Source of the DNA: Vanessa cardui
Taxonomy: Eukaryota > Arthropoda > Insecta > Lepidoptera > Nymphalidae
Assembly (NCBI RefSeq): GCF_905220365.1
Contig: NC_061133.1
Coordinates: 14,250,171 to 14,314,170 of the forward strand
Direction of reading: 5' to 3'
Length of the DNA stretch: 64,000 nt
Part shown: one piece after another, positions 39,376-50,885 of the stretch
Position numbering within the stretch: position 1 is the first letter of the stretch
Layout of the letters: the number at the start of each line of letters is the position of its first letter
Notes under the pieces: model-generated
The model's input: only the letters and a program-made list of their open reading frames with translations
Databases searched by the model: none
Told to the model about the DNA's origin: nothing
Made by a program: the position numbers and the translations under genes

Positions 39376-40085
39376 GGACCATTCAGTGATTTACCGATTA
39401 CGTTATAAATATGTAATTCAGACTACAGAACTGCACTTTTTGTTCTGACATCGGACAGACTGTCACGTATTATAAATTAGAAATAATTAATTGTTAAATT
39501 GAATTACTTAAATAAACGTATAAGTTAAATTCGTTCGGTTTCATTCTGCATCCTCAACGGCAGCCCTACGTAATTATTTCATAAATATTTACGGTTCTAA
39601 TTATATCAAGTAGGTACTTTATAATCCGAACTTTTAAGTAGCCGAAGAATTATTTTTTTTATAAAGCTACTATTCAAGACAAACTATTTGGTTACAAAGA
39701 TACCGTCTCTTTTCAGCATCAATAATAATCTGAAGATATCTCTAAATTTAAGTGAACCTATTTACTTTCTTTGATTTTCTTTCGATTGGTATACAAATTG
39801 TTGTCCGTTTTTATTTTTGAACGAAATGTAACCTATATAGGTTACATTGCGGAATTCTTACATTAATAATAATCTTGAAGACATAGTTTCATTTACGTTG
39901 AGTATTTGAATTCTAATGTAAGTTAAATTAAAATTTGGAACGCGTTTTACATTTTCCAATAGACCTCATAGATTGTTCTTTATGAGTTCGATATTGGCTG
40001 TATACGATTCGAATTCCTCTGTGATTCCAAATTATTTTAAAAATTCAATATAAGAAACAGCTATAAGAAATATCCTTATAAAACT

Positions 40086-40166
40086 AATGCACCGCCAGTT
40101 TTGGCAGCTATAGTGACTTTTGTGTCTGTAGTTACACTGACTTACTCACTCTTCAAAGGAACACTA
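40086..40166 (-). repeat. Family B SINE-like fragment
   Basis: Shares aatgcaccgcca, tgtctgtagttacactgac and ctcactcttcaaa with the longer copy at 248-541. Confidence 0.5.
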
Positions 40167-40529
40167 TTAAGGTATTATTAATTTCGTGTTTTTAGTTCGC
40201 AATGATGATAATTTTGAGTGAATAGTGACTAATTTTACTTTAAAGGACTACTAAGTATAAGCTGTATCTTTGAGGTTGAATGAAATTATAGTAGGAGATT
40301 CAGACTTAAGCAGGTGCCTAAAGCTCATTGCTTTGGCAAGTTCCTGTACAGGTAATATCAGAAGGCAGGTGAGACCGTCCATTTTTGATAAGTTTGCCAC
40401 GTGTGGGCCTTGGCGCTTTTCCCTGGTTGTTACATGGGCTAACATCTCTCGCGTCAGCGAGTTTGATATACTAATACCATATCGGAAGTAAGAGATGTTG
40501 GAAGTAGATGATCTGTTTCTATGAAAATG

Positions 40530-40826
40530 TAATGTCGCAAAAGGAGGCCGAAGAGCAGAGAAGAGAAGAGAAGGTGTGTGAAGAGAGTGCCTCCGCTGAT
40601 TCGCTCCGCCGAAGATGACCGAGGACCTTTTCCCCGCTATAAACGTCCAAGGGACTAAGGGTGTACTTTGTATTTTGAGAACCCTTCTAGATTAGAGCAT
40701 GCATAGGCGAGCCCACAGCGGCATCACAGCTGTAAGCGATCTCGTGGTCCCTTACAAAGGGACGGAGTACCGCTGAGTTTTAGTGAGCATTCCAGCGAGC
40801 CAGTGAGTCCCACATGCGTAAAAAAG
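40530..40826 (+). mobile_element. Probable LINE 3'-end remnant
   Basis: CG-containing block unlike its AT-rich surroundings, with agggacggagtaccgctgag, ttttagtgagcattccagcg and ccagtgagtcccac followed by an A-run. I recognise this as a lepidopteran non-LTR element 3' UTR, possibly R1-like, but no coding part is intact and the 5' limit is unclear (it may start near 40251). Confidence 0.4.
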
Positions 40827-41770
40827 TTATTGTGAAAATTTTCTAACGTAGATTTGGCATAAATAAAAATAATAAAATATAATAACCATTCCTAAAGAAT
40901 ACACACACATAAACATTTTTTTAAATAGACAACTTGAAACCGCTAATTACGTGGTTCGCAGCTGAAGGACTTAAAAAAAATCGAAAGTACTTCAAAAGTG
41001 AATTTATTTTATTTTTTTCTAGTTTAATTAGACTACTTCATGTGTTGAGGTTGTAACACAGAATGCCCTCAGAACCAATTATTATAAAATAATATTAATA
41101 CTATTCTTAATTCTAAGAGACACTATAAAGAAGAGAAATTATAAAGAAAGATCGGTGTGGTCCGTTGTTGGGCGGCGTGATGTTGTGCAAGGGTTACTGG
41201 TACCGGGCCGTCGTCTGTGGTCTTGGCGAACGCGATGTCCTAATGTACCTCCACAGGGTGGTCGCATACATAACATGCTCTTGTTTAGTTAAAAACAATC
41301 TACATTATATCATCCTAGAATCTTTTGAGCAATGGCCCATTAACGTACATTCTAAACATTATTGTCCAAACTGGAAAGTCAGCAAAGTCATTCTACGTGT
41401 CTGATCACGTTAGTTTGACACGTACTGACTGCAGGAATTTACCGAAAAGCATAATTAACATATTACAAAAAATATATTAAATATATTTTATTATAGATCT
41501 TTAATAAGTTTAAGGTTTATCTGTAATACTTCGAATAGGCTATTATAGAGAGCTAGCAAAAAAATCATTTACAAAAGAAAAAAATTTAGCTATAATGCCT
41601 TGACTGCTGACTAAAAAATTTCAACGACAAATTACAATATGTACATTTTTCTATGAATAGTCCACAAATATTATTTCATCCATGTTCTGTCTTATTGTTT
41701 GTTGAAGTACTCAGTACTACCAGCCAGTAATCATTAAATTAACTTGGGAACGATTACGAAATAATTAAGG
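40827..41770. other. Intergenic spacer
   Basis: AT-rich. The open frame at 41165-41404 is not supported by domain or composition. Confidence 0.35.
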
Positions 41771-41847
41771 CCCTCGGTGTTGCGAATGTCCATGGGCGGT
41801 GGTAGTCACTTTCCATCAGGTGAGCCTCCTGCTCGTTTGCCAAAAAA
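41771..41847 (+). mobile_element. Short 3' tail of the LINE family at 33722
   Basis: Near-identical to the last part of that element: gtccatgggcggtggtagtc, then tttccatcaggtgagcctcc and a short A-run. Confidence 0.85.
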
Positions 41848-42288
41848 GTAAATACGCTTTAGGCAAATTATATGGATTAGATAGATTTGGATATTTTTCC
41901 ACTACTTCACTGCTCTACAGTTTTATAAATTTCTGACACAATGCAGACAGAACAGAGAACATTTTTTTCTTCTTTGGCTGTGGGTTAAAACCCAGACAAG
42001 ATTTACATAATTTTCATATGTTTAAAATGAATGCTCGACAATTTGATTGTGTATTTATAAAACCGCATTAAAGTAGCGAGGTGGGCAGTGAAATATTTAA
42101 ACATGTTCTTTATTTTACTTAACTTTATTTTACTTTAGAAACGAGATACCACGTCGTCGAACTTATTTAGCAAACAACTTACCTGCTTTCCATATCATTC
42201 GCTTAATATACGTTGTAATGCTATTACGGAACTTTTATACATTTGTGTATTATGTAAAGTTATACCTATATTATAATACACAAAATAA
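41848..42288. other. Intergenic spacer
   Basis: AT-rich, nothing recognised. Confidence 0.35.
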
Positions 42289-42536
42289 ACACCCTGTAAA
42301 TTTCCCACTGCTGGGCTTAGGCCTACTCTCCCTTTGAGGTGAAGGTTTGGAATATTTTCCACCAGGTTATTCCATTGTGGTTTGGTGGAATTCACGTGGC
42401 CGTGAACGAATTTACATGAAATTTAACACATGCAGATTATCTCAAAATGTTTATGTTTGTCAAACACAAATTAAGCACATGAATATTCAGTGGTGCTTGC
42501 CTGGGTTTGAACTCGCAATCATCGGTTAAGATGCCC
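42289..42536 (-). repeat. tRNA-derived SINE, 5'-truncated
   Basis: On the minus strand it reads taagatg... with the polymerase III B box gttcaaaccc (42501-42512), then caagcaccactgaatattca, and ends ccagcagtgggaaatttaca. The A-box part of the head is missing. The same 3' region is present at 50775-50865. It is a SINE and not a functional tRNA gene. Confidence 0.7.
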
Positions 42537-43379
42537 TTAAATAATAAATATAAAGTCAATAATTTCTTGATTGCGTCCTACCGGCTGATTCAACAGACAG
42601 AGGAATTATAGCGCACAAATGAGCAAAAATAAGTTCTTCTGTGTCTCGACACCTTGACCCTTTGGTATATTAAATTGACAGAAAAATCCGTCGACCAGAG
42701 AAATATGAGACAAAGGAAATTTTTTTTTACATGCAGTATTGAAACAGATAATTTTAAATTAATTAATTCAGAATTAGCGAACTGAATATTTATTCTGACC
42801 TGCGCATTAAAATTAGTTCTCAACAAAAACAAAATAACCCAAAGAGGAAATTCCTTACTCAGCCCATGAATATGGACAAAGTCAAGGATCATAACGTACA
42901 TTGCAAATTACGCTGTTAAATGCCGATGTTGCTATTGTTCTTGACGAAAATTACACCGGCTCATGTGTGAACCGCCTCAACTCTGAAACATAATACATTA
43001 TAAAATGTTCACTTGCTGTGTAATATCATGCGAGTTGCATTGTACGTACTAAGACGAGCCTATATGGAAAAGCTATTTTTTCTCCAAGTTCTGACAGCTG
43101 GTATCCGTAGATTTAGAGAACGTTCTGAAAACGAGAAAAAAGGTAATTCGGAAACAATATAATTTATCAGAGCTATAATTGTTGCATTTAAAATAATTGC
43201 TAGTTCCTAGTTTTTCGGATGGAAACTGAAAGAGGCACGAGGCCGCCGAGCTGTTGGATAGTTTCAGCCGACACTCTGAGTTGTTTACTGTTGCATTTCG
43301 TTGCTCAATGGAAGGAAGTTCTTCGACACTCGTATTAATCTAGTATCGGCTATCGGCTAATATCGATCGGTCTATAGCT
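42537..43379. other. Intergenic spacer upstream of the secreted-protein gene
   Basis: AT-rich with no exon recognised. The open frame at 42590-42901 (minus) is unsupported. Confidence 0.35.
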
Positions 43380-43453
43380 CTGCAGTGACCGAGCGGCAAC
43401 CGCGGCGCGCGCGCGTGCGTGCTATCATGTGTGAACTCTGACGCAACGTGCTT
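43380..43453 (+). promoter_or_regulatory. Probable core promoter / 5' UTR of the secreted-protein gene
   Basis: A sharp CpG-rich stretch with alternating purine-pyrimidine (gcggcgcgcgcgcgtgcgtg at about 43402-43422) immediately upstream of the ATG, and a TGCAGTGACC initiator-like word at 43381. Inferred from position and composition. Confidence 0.4.
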
Positions 43454-43482
43454 ATGAAGATGTCACTGTGCAACACTTTCAG
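43454..43482 (+). CDS. Secreted-protein gene, exon 1
   Basis: ATG at 43454, donor gtacgt at 43483. Nine codons plus two bases. Chosen because the phase joins exon 2 exactly and completes a signal peptide; a second in-frame ATG is at codon 3. Confidence 0.7.
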
Positions 43483-46400
43483 GTACGTTAATTAGTGCAT
43501 GAAAATCGCTTTAGCGATCGAACATCACGATTATTATTTATTGATTTTTTAACTAAATTTTATGGATAATTGCTTCAAGTAAAAAGTTGTTTTTGAACGT
43601 AACGAGCGCCTTTTATCGTGCTAATCACAGGTAAACATAAGTAATTATTAATAAATACAGTAATTATTTAATAAGTTCAGTTCTCCCTCAACTTATTAAA
43701 CTGCTTATGTTCCCAGTGTTCGCATACACTTATTGTCAAGTACGTCCGTTTATTCATTTAAATTATGAAAGAATTTAGTAAAGTCGGTTAGAGCTATTAG
43801 TGTTACATGAAATTAGCATGTGTGGTTTACAAAATCTTTCAAATAGTTGAATTGAAGTGAATTATGTACTAGAAGTAGAATAACTACGTGCAGGAACAAT
43901 ATAACATGTCGATGTAATAAACTAGTTTCGTGAAGTACTTTGGCGTTCCTGGCGTAATACTTAGAGATGTTTTAGCACATTACTGAGCCACATTCGGTTT
44001 AACTTAATGTCTGAGAAGATGAAACACAAAGAGAACAATTATTTGTATGCGTAACTGTGAGAATTTATAAATATTATTATAATCAAAATGTCATATAGAT
44101 TACGTAACGGATACTATGTGAGTGTTATTGCTTGACCAAAAAAGGTTATAAGGGATTTTTTATATCAAAATAAGTTCAGAAGTACTAATCCACGTAATCG
44201 ACCTTTCCTAGATTAGCACAGGTACAGTAAGGATTTTCTTCAAGATTCAGTAAGGGGTTCTTGCATGCTTGCATGAAAAATAATTGAAATATTTTAACTT
44301 ATATTTTAATTAAGATTTTATCAATTAATTTAAATAATATTAAATTCATTATATATTTTTTAAAAACAAAATTTCTATTATAAATTTAATTAGATTAAGT
44401 ACATTATTATTAATTTAACTAATATTATAATTAAAATGTAATGAAATGTAAATCATAATTAATTTTAATGCTATGCGAGAAATAAAAGGCTTTCTATTCT
44501 ATTCTACAGTAAGGATTAGGTATATAAAATGTTCAAATTCAAATTTATAGTAAAATATACTTCATCCATCCATCCAGTAACAAACAGTATCAGTGGAAAT
44601 ATAGTTTTGTAATAACAATTTTCCGAATCCACAACTATAGGAAGGAAGGTATTATTTCTATATATATCCTGCAAATTAATACATTTATTTCTTACATTAA
44701 AAATATTACTAAATAAGGTATTAATCAATGAAACAAAAAATAGACTATAATGTTATAATGTTAATCCCGGCTTCGCTTACGTTCTAGGGGTTAGTTAGGA
44801 GAGACTTAAGGTCTTGTTAGAAGAAGTCTATGTCTTGTCCTAACTCATTCAGTTTAGTGGTTTTGCCATGAAACAACAACAGACAGATAGACTTAGTTTC
44901 GCATTTATTATAGTAGTGCAGATAAAAAGCGTTGAGTTAATATTCGTTGATATTTATACAGGTACATAAATAAATAAACATATATGATTAATGTAACTCT
45001 GATTTATTTATTTAATGTACGCTTTATGATTCACCAAATTCACCGGTTCGGAAATAAGAGTACCAAGACCGGCGCACCAAATTCGGTTTTTCTTGTCATA
45101 TATAATTTGACTTATGAAAATAGTAGGTACTTAGGTAATTGTTAGAATTACTTGTGAACTGATTATACTTATAAGTTTACATTAATGTTATTTAAATGAC
45201 TATTTACAAGTATCTGACAGTTACCTACAGGTAAATAAGGTCTCGTAAAGTCCCCAACTTTTATTTAATGTTTTTTTTGGGCAGTCCTCCCGGACTGATA
45301 AATAAGTCTCAAGTCGATTATATCTGGTAAAGAGTATGTCCGTCAAAACCTTATGGATGTTAACCAAGAATAAATATTTAATGTTAAAAAATGATAAAGT
45401 CGCCTTTTTCAGTGATATCAAGTCCAATAAACTTGTTTTGATTAAAAGATAAAGAATCCGAGAAAGTCTGGCCCTAAAAAGTACCTCTATTTATTTCGGG
45501 ACTCGATCAGATCAGCTCTCTGATACAAAACGACTGTATTGTTAAACGAATCACATACTCTTGCAAAGTCAACACTTAACAGAAGATTCCAATCGAGTTG
45601 TTTACTTCTAAGTAACTAGATATTTAATCTACATTCCCAACCGGTGACAGCTTTAAATTTAATTATGAACCGTGGTCTATTTTGATTCTGACAGTCAATT
45701 AGTTACTTTTGTATATACAATGGATCCCTGGGCGAGTATGCAAAGGGATAATCGGATGGTACGCCAGCGCCCCTAGACTTTGGTGCTCTATGATATATTT
45801 ATCATTTCTTACATTGTCAATACGCCGTAGACCTTGGGAAGATGTTAGGTATTTGGGCGTTTAGTCAATCAAACCGGAAAACAACAATACTAAGAATTGC
45901 TGTTTAGTGTAGATTATGCGATGTGATTAAGTTACTTGCGTGTATTAAAGGATGATTCCAGGATGTTAATTTGAATAGTAATGTAAAGGAATATTGACTT
46001 AGTTAGTGATATACTATGTTATGTCAGTATGCTAATTAGACGAAAGTGATGAATACAGATGCAAACACGCTTTAATGAAAAGTTCAGTCGATATAGGCTG
46101 TTGGTTGCAGTGTGAATAATTCATGCAGATTTGTGTCAGGCCTCGCTGCTGCTAATAAGCTACGTGTAGCGAGAATCGAGATACGTGAAAATCATTTCAG
46201 CACAGTCTAACAAAAATAGTCGTCTAAAAATAATATTTGATCTTCATAAATTAACAAACAATGTACAACATAAAGAAAAGAAAATGGTATATCATTAAAA
46301 ATTACTTGATAGGTTACCCTGTAGCCAATAAATCCATAACAAAAGTTGAATCTGTGGTGTTATGGTATAAAAGAATCGCAGAAACGTTATTGTATATAGA

Positions 46401-49400
46401 CGATTTGTCCAAGTCCTTTGTCGAATTATTTTATATTTTGAGTACGGAACAATGTGATATTGTGAGGGGCTTATTTTGGACTCGGCCAATCTTTATTATA
46501 ATCACATGACGATACGATTGGACTTCGTCAGCATCTAATCATAACAATCGAATACAATACATATGATACAATTATTTTATAAACAACGTTGATGTCTTTT
46601 TTATAATAACATTATTCGACAATTGTTTAATAACAAATAATGAATTAGCAGTCGGTTTCCATCCGCTTCCGTTCCAGAATGATATCAGTTTAAGTTTAAG
46701 TGTAGGTAATTATAATCGTTACGCAATATAGTATTATAGTGTATTTGATTTCTAGTATACTCAATGATTTATAGGTTTACACTGAACACTTTTATTTGAG
46801 TTTCATCGGCTGGAAGGTTACGCGTGCCTTGATTGAACGAGCTAATAATAAATATTTTGATTTTTATTAGAATATTGCGTGATTATGAACAATTTTCAAC
46901 TCTGTTGTTAAGAAGTATTAAGCAACTTTAATTTTAATTCAGCAATAATTGATTGTATGATGGAGCAACGGAAAACTTACATATATTATATTTACCTACA
47001 TTATTTTCAAGACTATTGTATTTATGATTATGTTAACATTATCATAATTTCTGTTTCAGGTTATTCGTTGTAAGCTTGATTATCGTGTTGTCAAGTATTG
47101 ACACACCGGCAGCATTCACGCTCCGTCGCACTACGGGCAGCGAGTCGAGCCGAGATGTTGCTCAAGAAAGCATTCCATTACAAGTAAAAAACGAGCTTAA
47201 AGGATCAACTGCCACCGATTCGACTTTAAAAACTAATGATGACACATCCACGCCTGGGACGGGTACCGGAGTACAAGGACTTGATACCTATGAAATCATA
47301 GAAACGATCAATTCACAAAATCCAGCTGAAGAATCCGAAGTTTCAAATTCTGATCCACCCGATTTAGAGCAAGTAAACAATGTTGAAACAACAACGGAAC
47401 CCGCAACGACGAGCGAATATAAAAATGAATCCGTCGATAATACCACGCCGATATCAGACCAATTTAATAATGAACCTAAAACAATTACTAGCAATTCTAG
47501 GAAAGTCGAATTCATTCCAAATGAAACCACTGTTGTATCTGATACACCTGATACATTACCAGATTCTACGCCTAAATTAGATGAGCCTGAAATTACAACA
47601 TCTTATGAATCGGAGAATCTACCAACATGGAAAAAATATACGACCATTGATAGAAAACGACCATTAACTACAATAATCGACGAAGAAGATACTCCGTTAA
47701 ATAAAACAGAAGAAATGATTAAAGCTGAAACCAAACCTTTAAGACTTTCTCTTCAGGATACTGTGACTTCTGATATACCATCGTTGGAAGAATTAAAAAA
47801 TGAGCTGTTGAATTCTACCTTAAAAGATCGAGCGTTGGAAAGTCAAACTGAAACAGTTACTGTAGTTTCAACGGAAATAAATACACCTCCAGAACAGTCT
47901 ACAATGAAATGGGATACATTTGAATCAAAAAGAGCTGGCTATTTAGACTTATCACAAAAAGTGTCAAATGAGCGGACTGTAGTGGGAGCTCCTGAATTTA
48001 AAATGAATTCTAAAGAAACAATACGTGCAATGTTTGAAATCGAAGGTTTAGAAGCCGATATGGGCGAAGATAAAAATGAAAATAGAATGCAGTCGCAGAG
48101 TCAACTGGTAAGGCAAAAACATAAAATATGGGAAATTAATTTTCACAAATCAATGTGATTATGTATCATTTGTAAATATTTTTTTATTAAAAAAAATCTT
48201 TTCATGCAAACTTTTTTACTGTTTTTATTTTTCAGAACGAAGACGCTATTAAAGAGGAGCTTCTGAAAGAAAAATTAATTAATGAAAACAATGAAAATGC
48301 CGATCGATTCGATCCTACAATTCAACCTCTGCCTGACGTAGATAATTCAAATGATACTTCAATCAATAATTTCAATGAACTGAGCGTAAAACCGATAAAC
48401 GGTGACAAAGTAAAAAATTTAACATTATATGCAGTAAATCCTAATTACAAACCATTGAAAAAAATAGAAGTACAAGCGCCTAAGCAATTTGTTCGAGACC
48501 CCGACGACAATAGCTGGAGGAACGAAAGCTTAAGCTCATTGGGAATAGTTTTTAAGCCGAAGAATTCTTCAAAACCTTTCACTCAAGTCTTGAAAAATAA
48601 GACAGAGTCAGAATGGAACAGTCTAATGGAGAAAGACATCAAAAATGACATACCTGACTTGAAAGAACGATTACAGAAAATGGCTGAAATGAGGAAATCT
48701 AAACGGAAGAAAACAGACTCCTTCGGTAATATTGTATACTTTGATTATGAAGAAAACAGCAGTTCGGGGGAACATAGCACGACAGACCAACCTTTATTGG
48801 CTATCACATCTTCTGCCGAATCTCTGACCACTGCAGGCATATTAGACGAGCGCAACGGCAATTCATCAGAAGTTCCAGATGTCACTTCACCTAATATTTT
48901 CACAACGGAAAACGCAAGAGGCAATGTTAGAAATTCATATTCTACGAGGAAATTTAGAAAATTCTTTAACATTCCCGAATACTACGATAGCACTGACGAG
49001 GATGATGTCGACTATTTGAATATGGCTAAAATAGACATAAAGAAATTTACCACCTCGCCCAAAACAGTGCCTACCACAACTCCAACGCCGACACAACGGC
49101 CGTGGACATTTAACAAAGTATCCCACACCATACCACCTGAGCGTAAAGCTACGATACAGTACTTCCCACCGCTCTCTACTCAAAAGGTTAACATTAACGA
49201 TTACGATAGTGATTTTAAATCAAAAGTTAATTCTTTTACTAACACTGAACCACCAACGAATATTTTACCTGCATCCTTAGATAGACCATTAACTATAGAC
49301 AATTCTCATCAGTATAAAACACAAAATGAAAAAGTAAAACATTATGAGGTAGCGACTAAGCCAGGCTTCAATAGAAATGCTTTCTATTCGACTCAACCAC

Positions 49401-49984
49401 CGCACACCACACAAACGGAATTCACGTTATTGAACAGTGAAGGAAATTACGATAGAGATTCCTATGTTATTAGACACTATAAAGATTTCTTAAGCGAGGC
49501 CGCGAAGGATAATGACTTCGATAAGAATATTGATTACGTTCCGTACACGAAGGCTCCACCTCAAGATGTCACTCAGACTGATCTCATAACTTACATGACG
49601 GAAAAAGCAAAGATGAACATAGACAACGAGTATGATTATGAAACACAATTTCGTAAAGACGTCTTACAGAGATTCGTCGATAACTTCAATCAAAACAGCG
49701 AACGCTATAAATCAGAATTTCCGATTCTATTTAACAACAGCGTTATTCATAGAGATACAGCGAACGGTAGAGATATCGCTTCATCGAGGGCGTTCATGAG
49801 AGGTCTTTATAACAGTAATCCAAAGATGAAACAAGCTCAAAGGGAATCCTACGATCCAAATAACGAGAATATGACCGTGGAACTATCGCCGTCCTACGAG
49901 CTGCACTATTACATGCCCGAGCAGGAAGAAAAAGAAGTAGCAGTCCCGCAACCAGTTACGCTGCCATACCAATATAGATTATGA
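43454..49984 (+). CDS. Secreted low-complexity protein of unknown function, whole gene (3 exons)
   Basis: Join of 43454-43482, 47060-48107 and 48236-49984 gives 941 residues. The splice of exon 1 to exon 2 creates a clear signal peptide: MKMSLCNTFR then the hydrophobic LFVVSLIIVLSS and IDTPAAF. The rest is hydrophilic, rich in Thr, Ser, Asn, Glu and Pro, with many NxS/T sites and short TT/TP runs (TTSPKTVPTTTPTPTQRPW), a few acidic patches (DSTDEDDVDY) and almost no cysteine. No known domain is visible. It resembles mucin-like or extracellular-matrix proteins of insects only in composition. No transmembrane segment follows the signal peptide, so secretion is the best inference. Codon use is AT-rich like the surroundings. 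Confidence 0.75.
43483..44763. other. Secreted-protein gene intron 1, 5' part
   Basis: AT-rich, nothing recognised. Confidence 0.4.
44764..44923 (+). repeat. Dispersed repeat family A (copy 3)
   Basis: Begins atcccggcttcgcttacgtt and ends acttagtttcgcatttatta in the family A order, with interior divergence. Confidence 0.65.
44924..47059. other. Secreted-protein gene intron 1, 3' part
   Basis: AT-rich. A decayed family B fragment lies at about 45806-45915 (cattgtcaatacgccgtaga). The frame at 46261-46509 is unsupported. Confidence 0.4.
47060..48107 (+). CDS. Secreted-protein gene, exon 2
   Basis: Acceptor tttcag ends 47059; donor gtaagg at 48108, taken because the frame beyond it ends in unconvincing residues and the next exon joins in phase 0 (QSQSQL then NEDAIKEE). 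Encodes the end of the signal peptide and a Thr/Ser/Glu-rich region. Confidence 0.8.
48236..49984 (+). CDS. Secreted-protein gene, exon 3 (terminal)
   Basis: Acceptor tttttcag ends 48235. 582 codons to TGA 49982-49984, beginning NEDAIKEELLKEKLINE. The Pro/Thr-rich segment lies about residues 560-585 of the protein, and the C-terminus is Tyr/Pro-containing (SYELHYYMPEQEEKEV, ending LPYQYRL). Confidence 0.85.
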   Translation, partial: NEDAIKEELLKEKLINENNENADRFDPTIQPLPDVDNSNDTSINNFNELSVKPINGDKVKNLTLYAVNPNYKPLKKIEVQAPKQFVRDPDDNSWRNESLSSLGIVFKPKNSSKPFTQVLKNKTESEWNSLMEKDIKNDIPDLKERLQKMAEMRKSKRKKTDSFGNIVYFDYEENSSSGEHSTTDQPLLAITSSAESLTTAGILDERNGNSSEVPDVTSPNIFTTENARGNVRNSYSTRKFRKFFNIPEYYDSTDEDDVDYLNMAKIDIKKFTTSPKTVPTTTPTPTQRPWTFNKVSHTIPPERKATIQYFPPLSTQKVNINDYDSDFKSKVNSFTNTEPPTNILPASLDRPLTIDNSHQYKTQNEKVKHYEVATKPGFNRNAFYSTQPPHTTQTEFTLLNSEGNYDRDSYVIRHYKDFLSEAAKDNDFDKNIDYVPYTKAPPQDVTQTDLITYMTEKAKMNIDNEYDYETQFRKDVLQRFVDNFNQNSERYKSEFPILFNNSVIHRDTANGRDIASSRAFMRGLYNSNPKMKQAQRESYDPNNENMTVELSPSYELHYYMPEQEEKEVAVPQPVTLPYQYRL

Positions 49985-50376
49985 AATTGATCGAAACATA
50001 ACGATGTATTACTGGTAATATATCTGGATTAAATCGTAGAAGCTATGATACCTTTAGTTTTAATACTAGAATATGTTTTTGTTGATAATTTTTTTTTTCG
50101 TTTATATTTATTAAAAATATTAAGTAAGGCAACGGACACAATCGATTGTTTAAGAGTGATATTGATTTTTTTTTGTGATGTAAAATATATAAAATATATA
50201 AATAATGCTAGAAGGCCTCGGTTAGTTTGTAAATAATTATACGAAATTATATTAATGTTTGTAATCATCTAATAAGGTTGAATCTGAGGTTATGTTAACT
50301 TTACGACGTGACGTCGTGTAACATCGTATGTGACTGTACTCAAAACAGTTTTATTGTGACAGCGTGACAGGAAAGT

Positions 50377-50382
50377 AATAAA
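50377..50382 (+). terminator. Polyadenylation signal of the secreted-protein gene
   Basis: AATAAA about 390 bp after the stop codon, the clearest one on this strand before the next repeats. Confidence 0.45.
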
Positions 50383-50717
50383 TGAATTCGTTAAATATGT
50401 TTAATTTCATCACCATTCTTATAAATTTATTTGTTGCACTATTTGTTTGTAATTCTTTACTTTCTTTTCGACGTGTTTTCTGAATTTCATTAATGTCCAT
50501 CATGTTAAGGTATTTTCTGTTCTAAACTGTTAGCAGGTTTTTGCTTCGATTATGAATGAATTAATGCAAGATTACAGTTGTCATGCTACTTCATGGAATA
50601 AATGAATTTGAATTGTGAAAATTTACTTATAACTTACACCTTCGATGTCCATGGAAACTAAGATTTTCTGACTCTCTTGACAGTACAGCTCCCATACCAG
50701 CAAAGGTAATACCTGAT

Positions 50718-50885
50718 CAGTGGCGAATTTACTAATTTGCCGCTAGTAGGCTATTCAATTTTTGCCGCCCCTACAGCAAAAACAACAACAACAGCCTGTA
50801 AATTCCCACTGCTGGGCTAAAGGCCTCCTCTCCCTTTGAGGAGAAGGTTTTTTGGAACATATTCCGCCGCCCCTACTGACTTTAG
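50718..50885. mobile_element. hAT-like MITE remnant carrying a nested SINE
   Basis: Begins cagtggcgaattt (hAT-like end) and continues gccgctagtaggc; the second terminus is not seen. The SINE at 50775-50865 is inserted in it. Confidence 0.45.
50775..50865 (-). repeat. SINE 3' fragment with 11-bp target duplication
   Basis: Same 3' region as 42289-42536 (cctgtaaattcccactgctg, ggcctcctctccctttgagg), with a gtt/ttt-rich tail on the minus strand. Flanked by perfect gccgcccctac at 50764-50774 and 50866-50876. Confidence 0.85.

Noticed and set aside
41165..41404. 79-codon plus frame
   Set aside because: No similarity to anything known, no promoter or signals, and a repeat-like surrounding.
42501..42515. 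tRNA-like B box
   Set aside because: Part of a truncated SINE without an A box or cloverleaf, so not a tRNA gene.
47288..47580. Frames on both strands within the secreted-protein gene
   Set aside because: Shadows of the long coding exon, which is continuous with the signal peptide.
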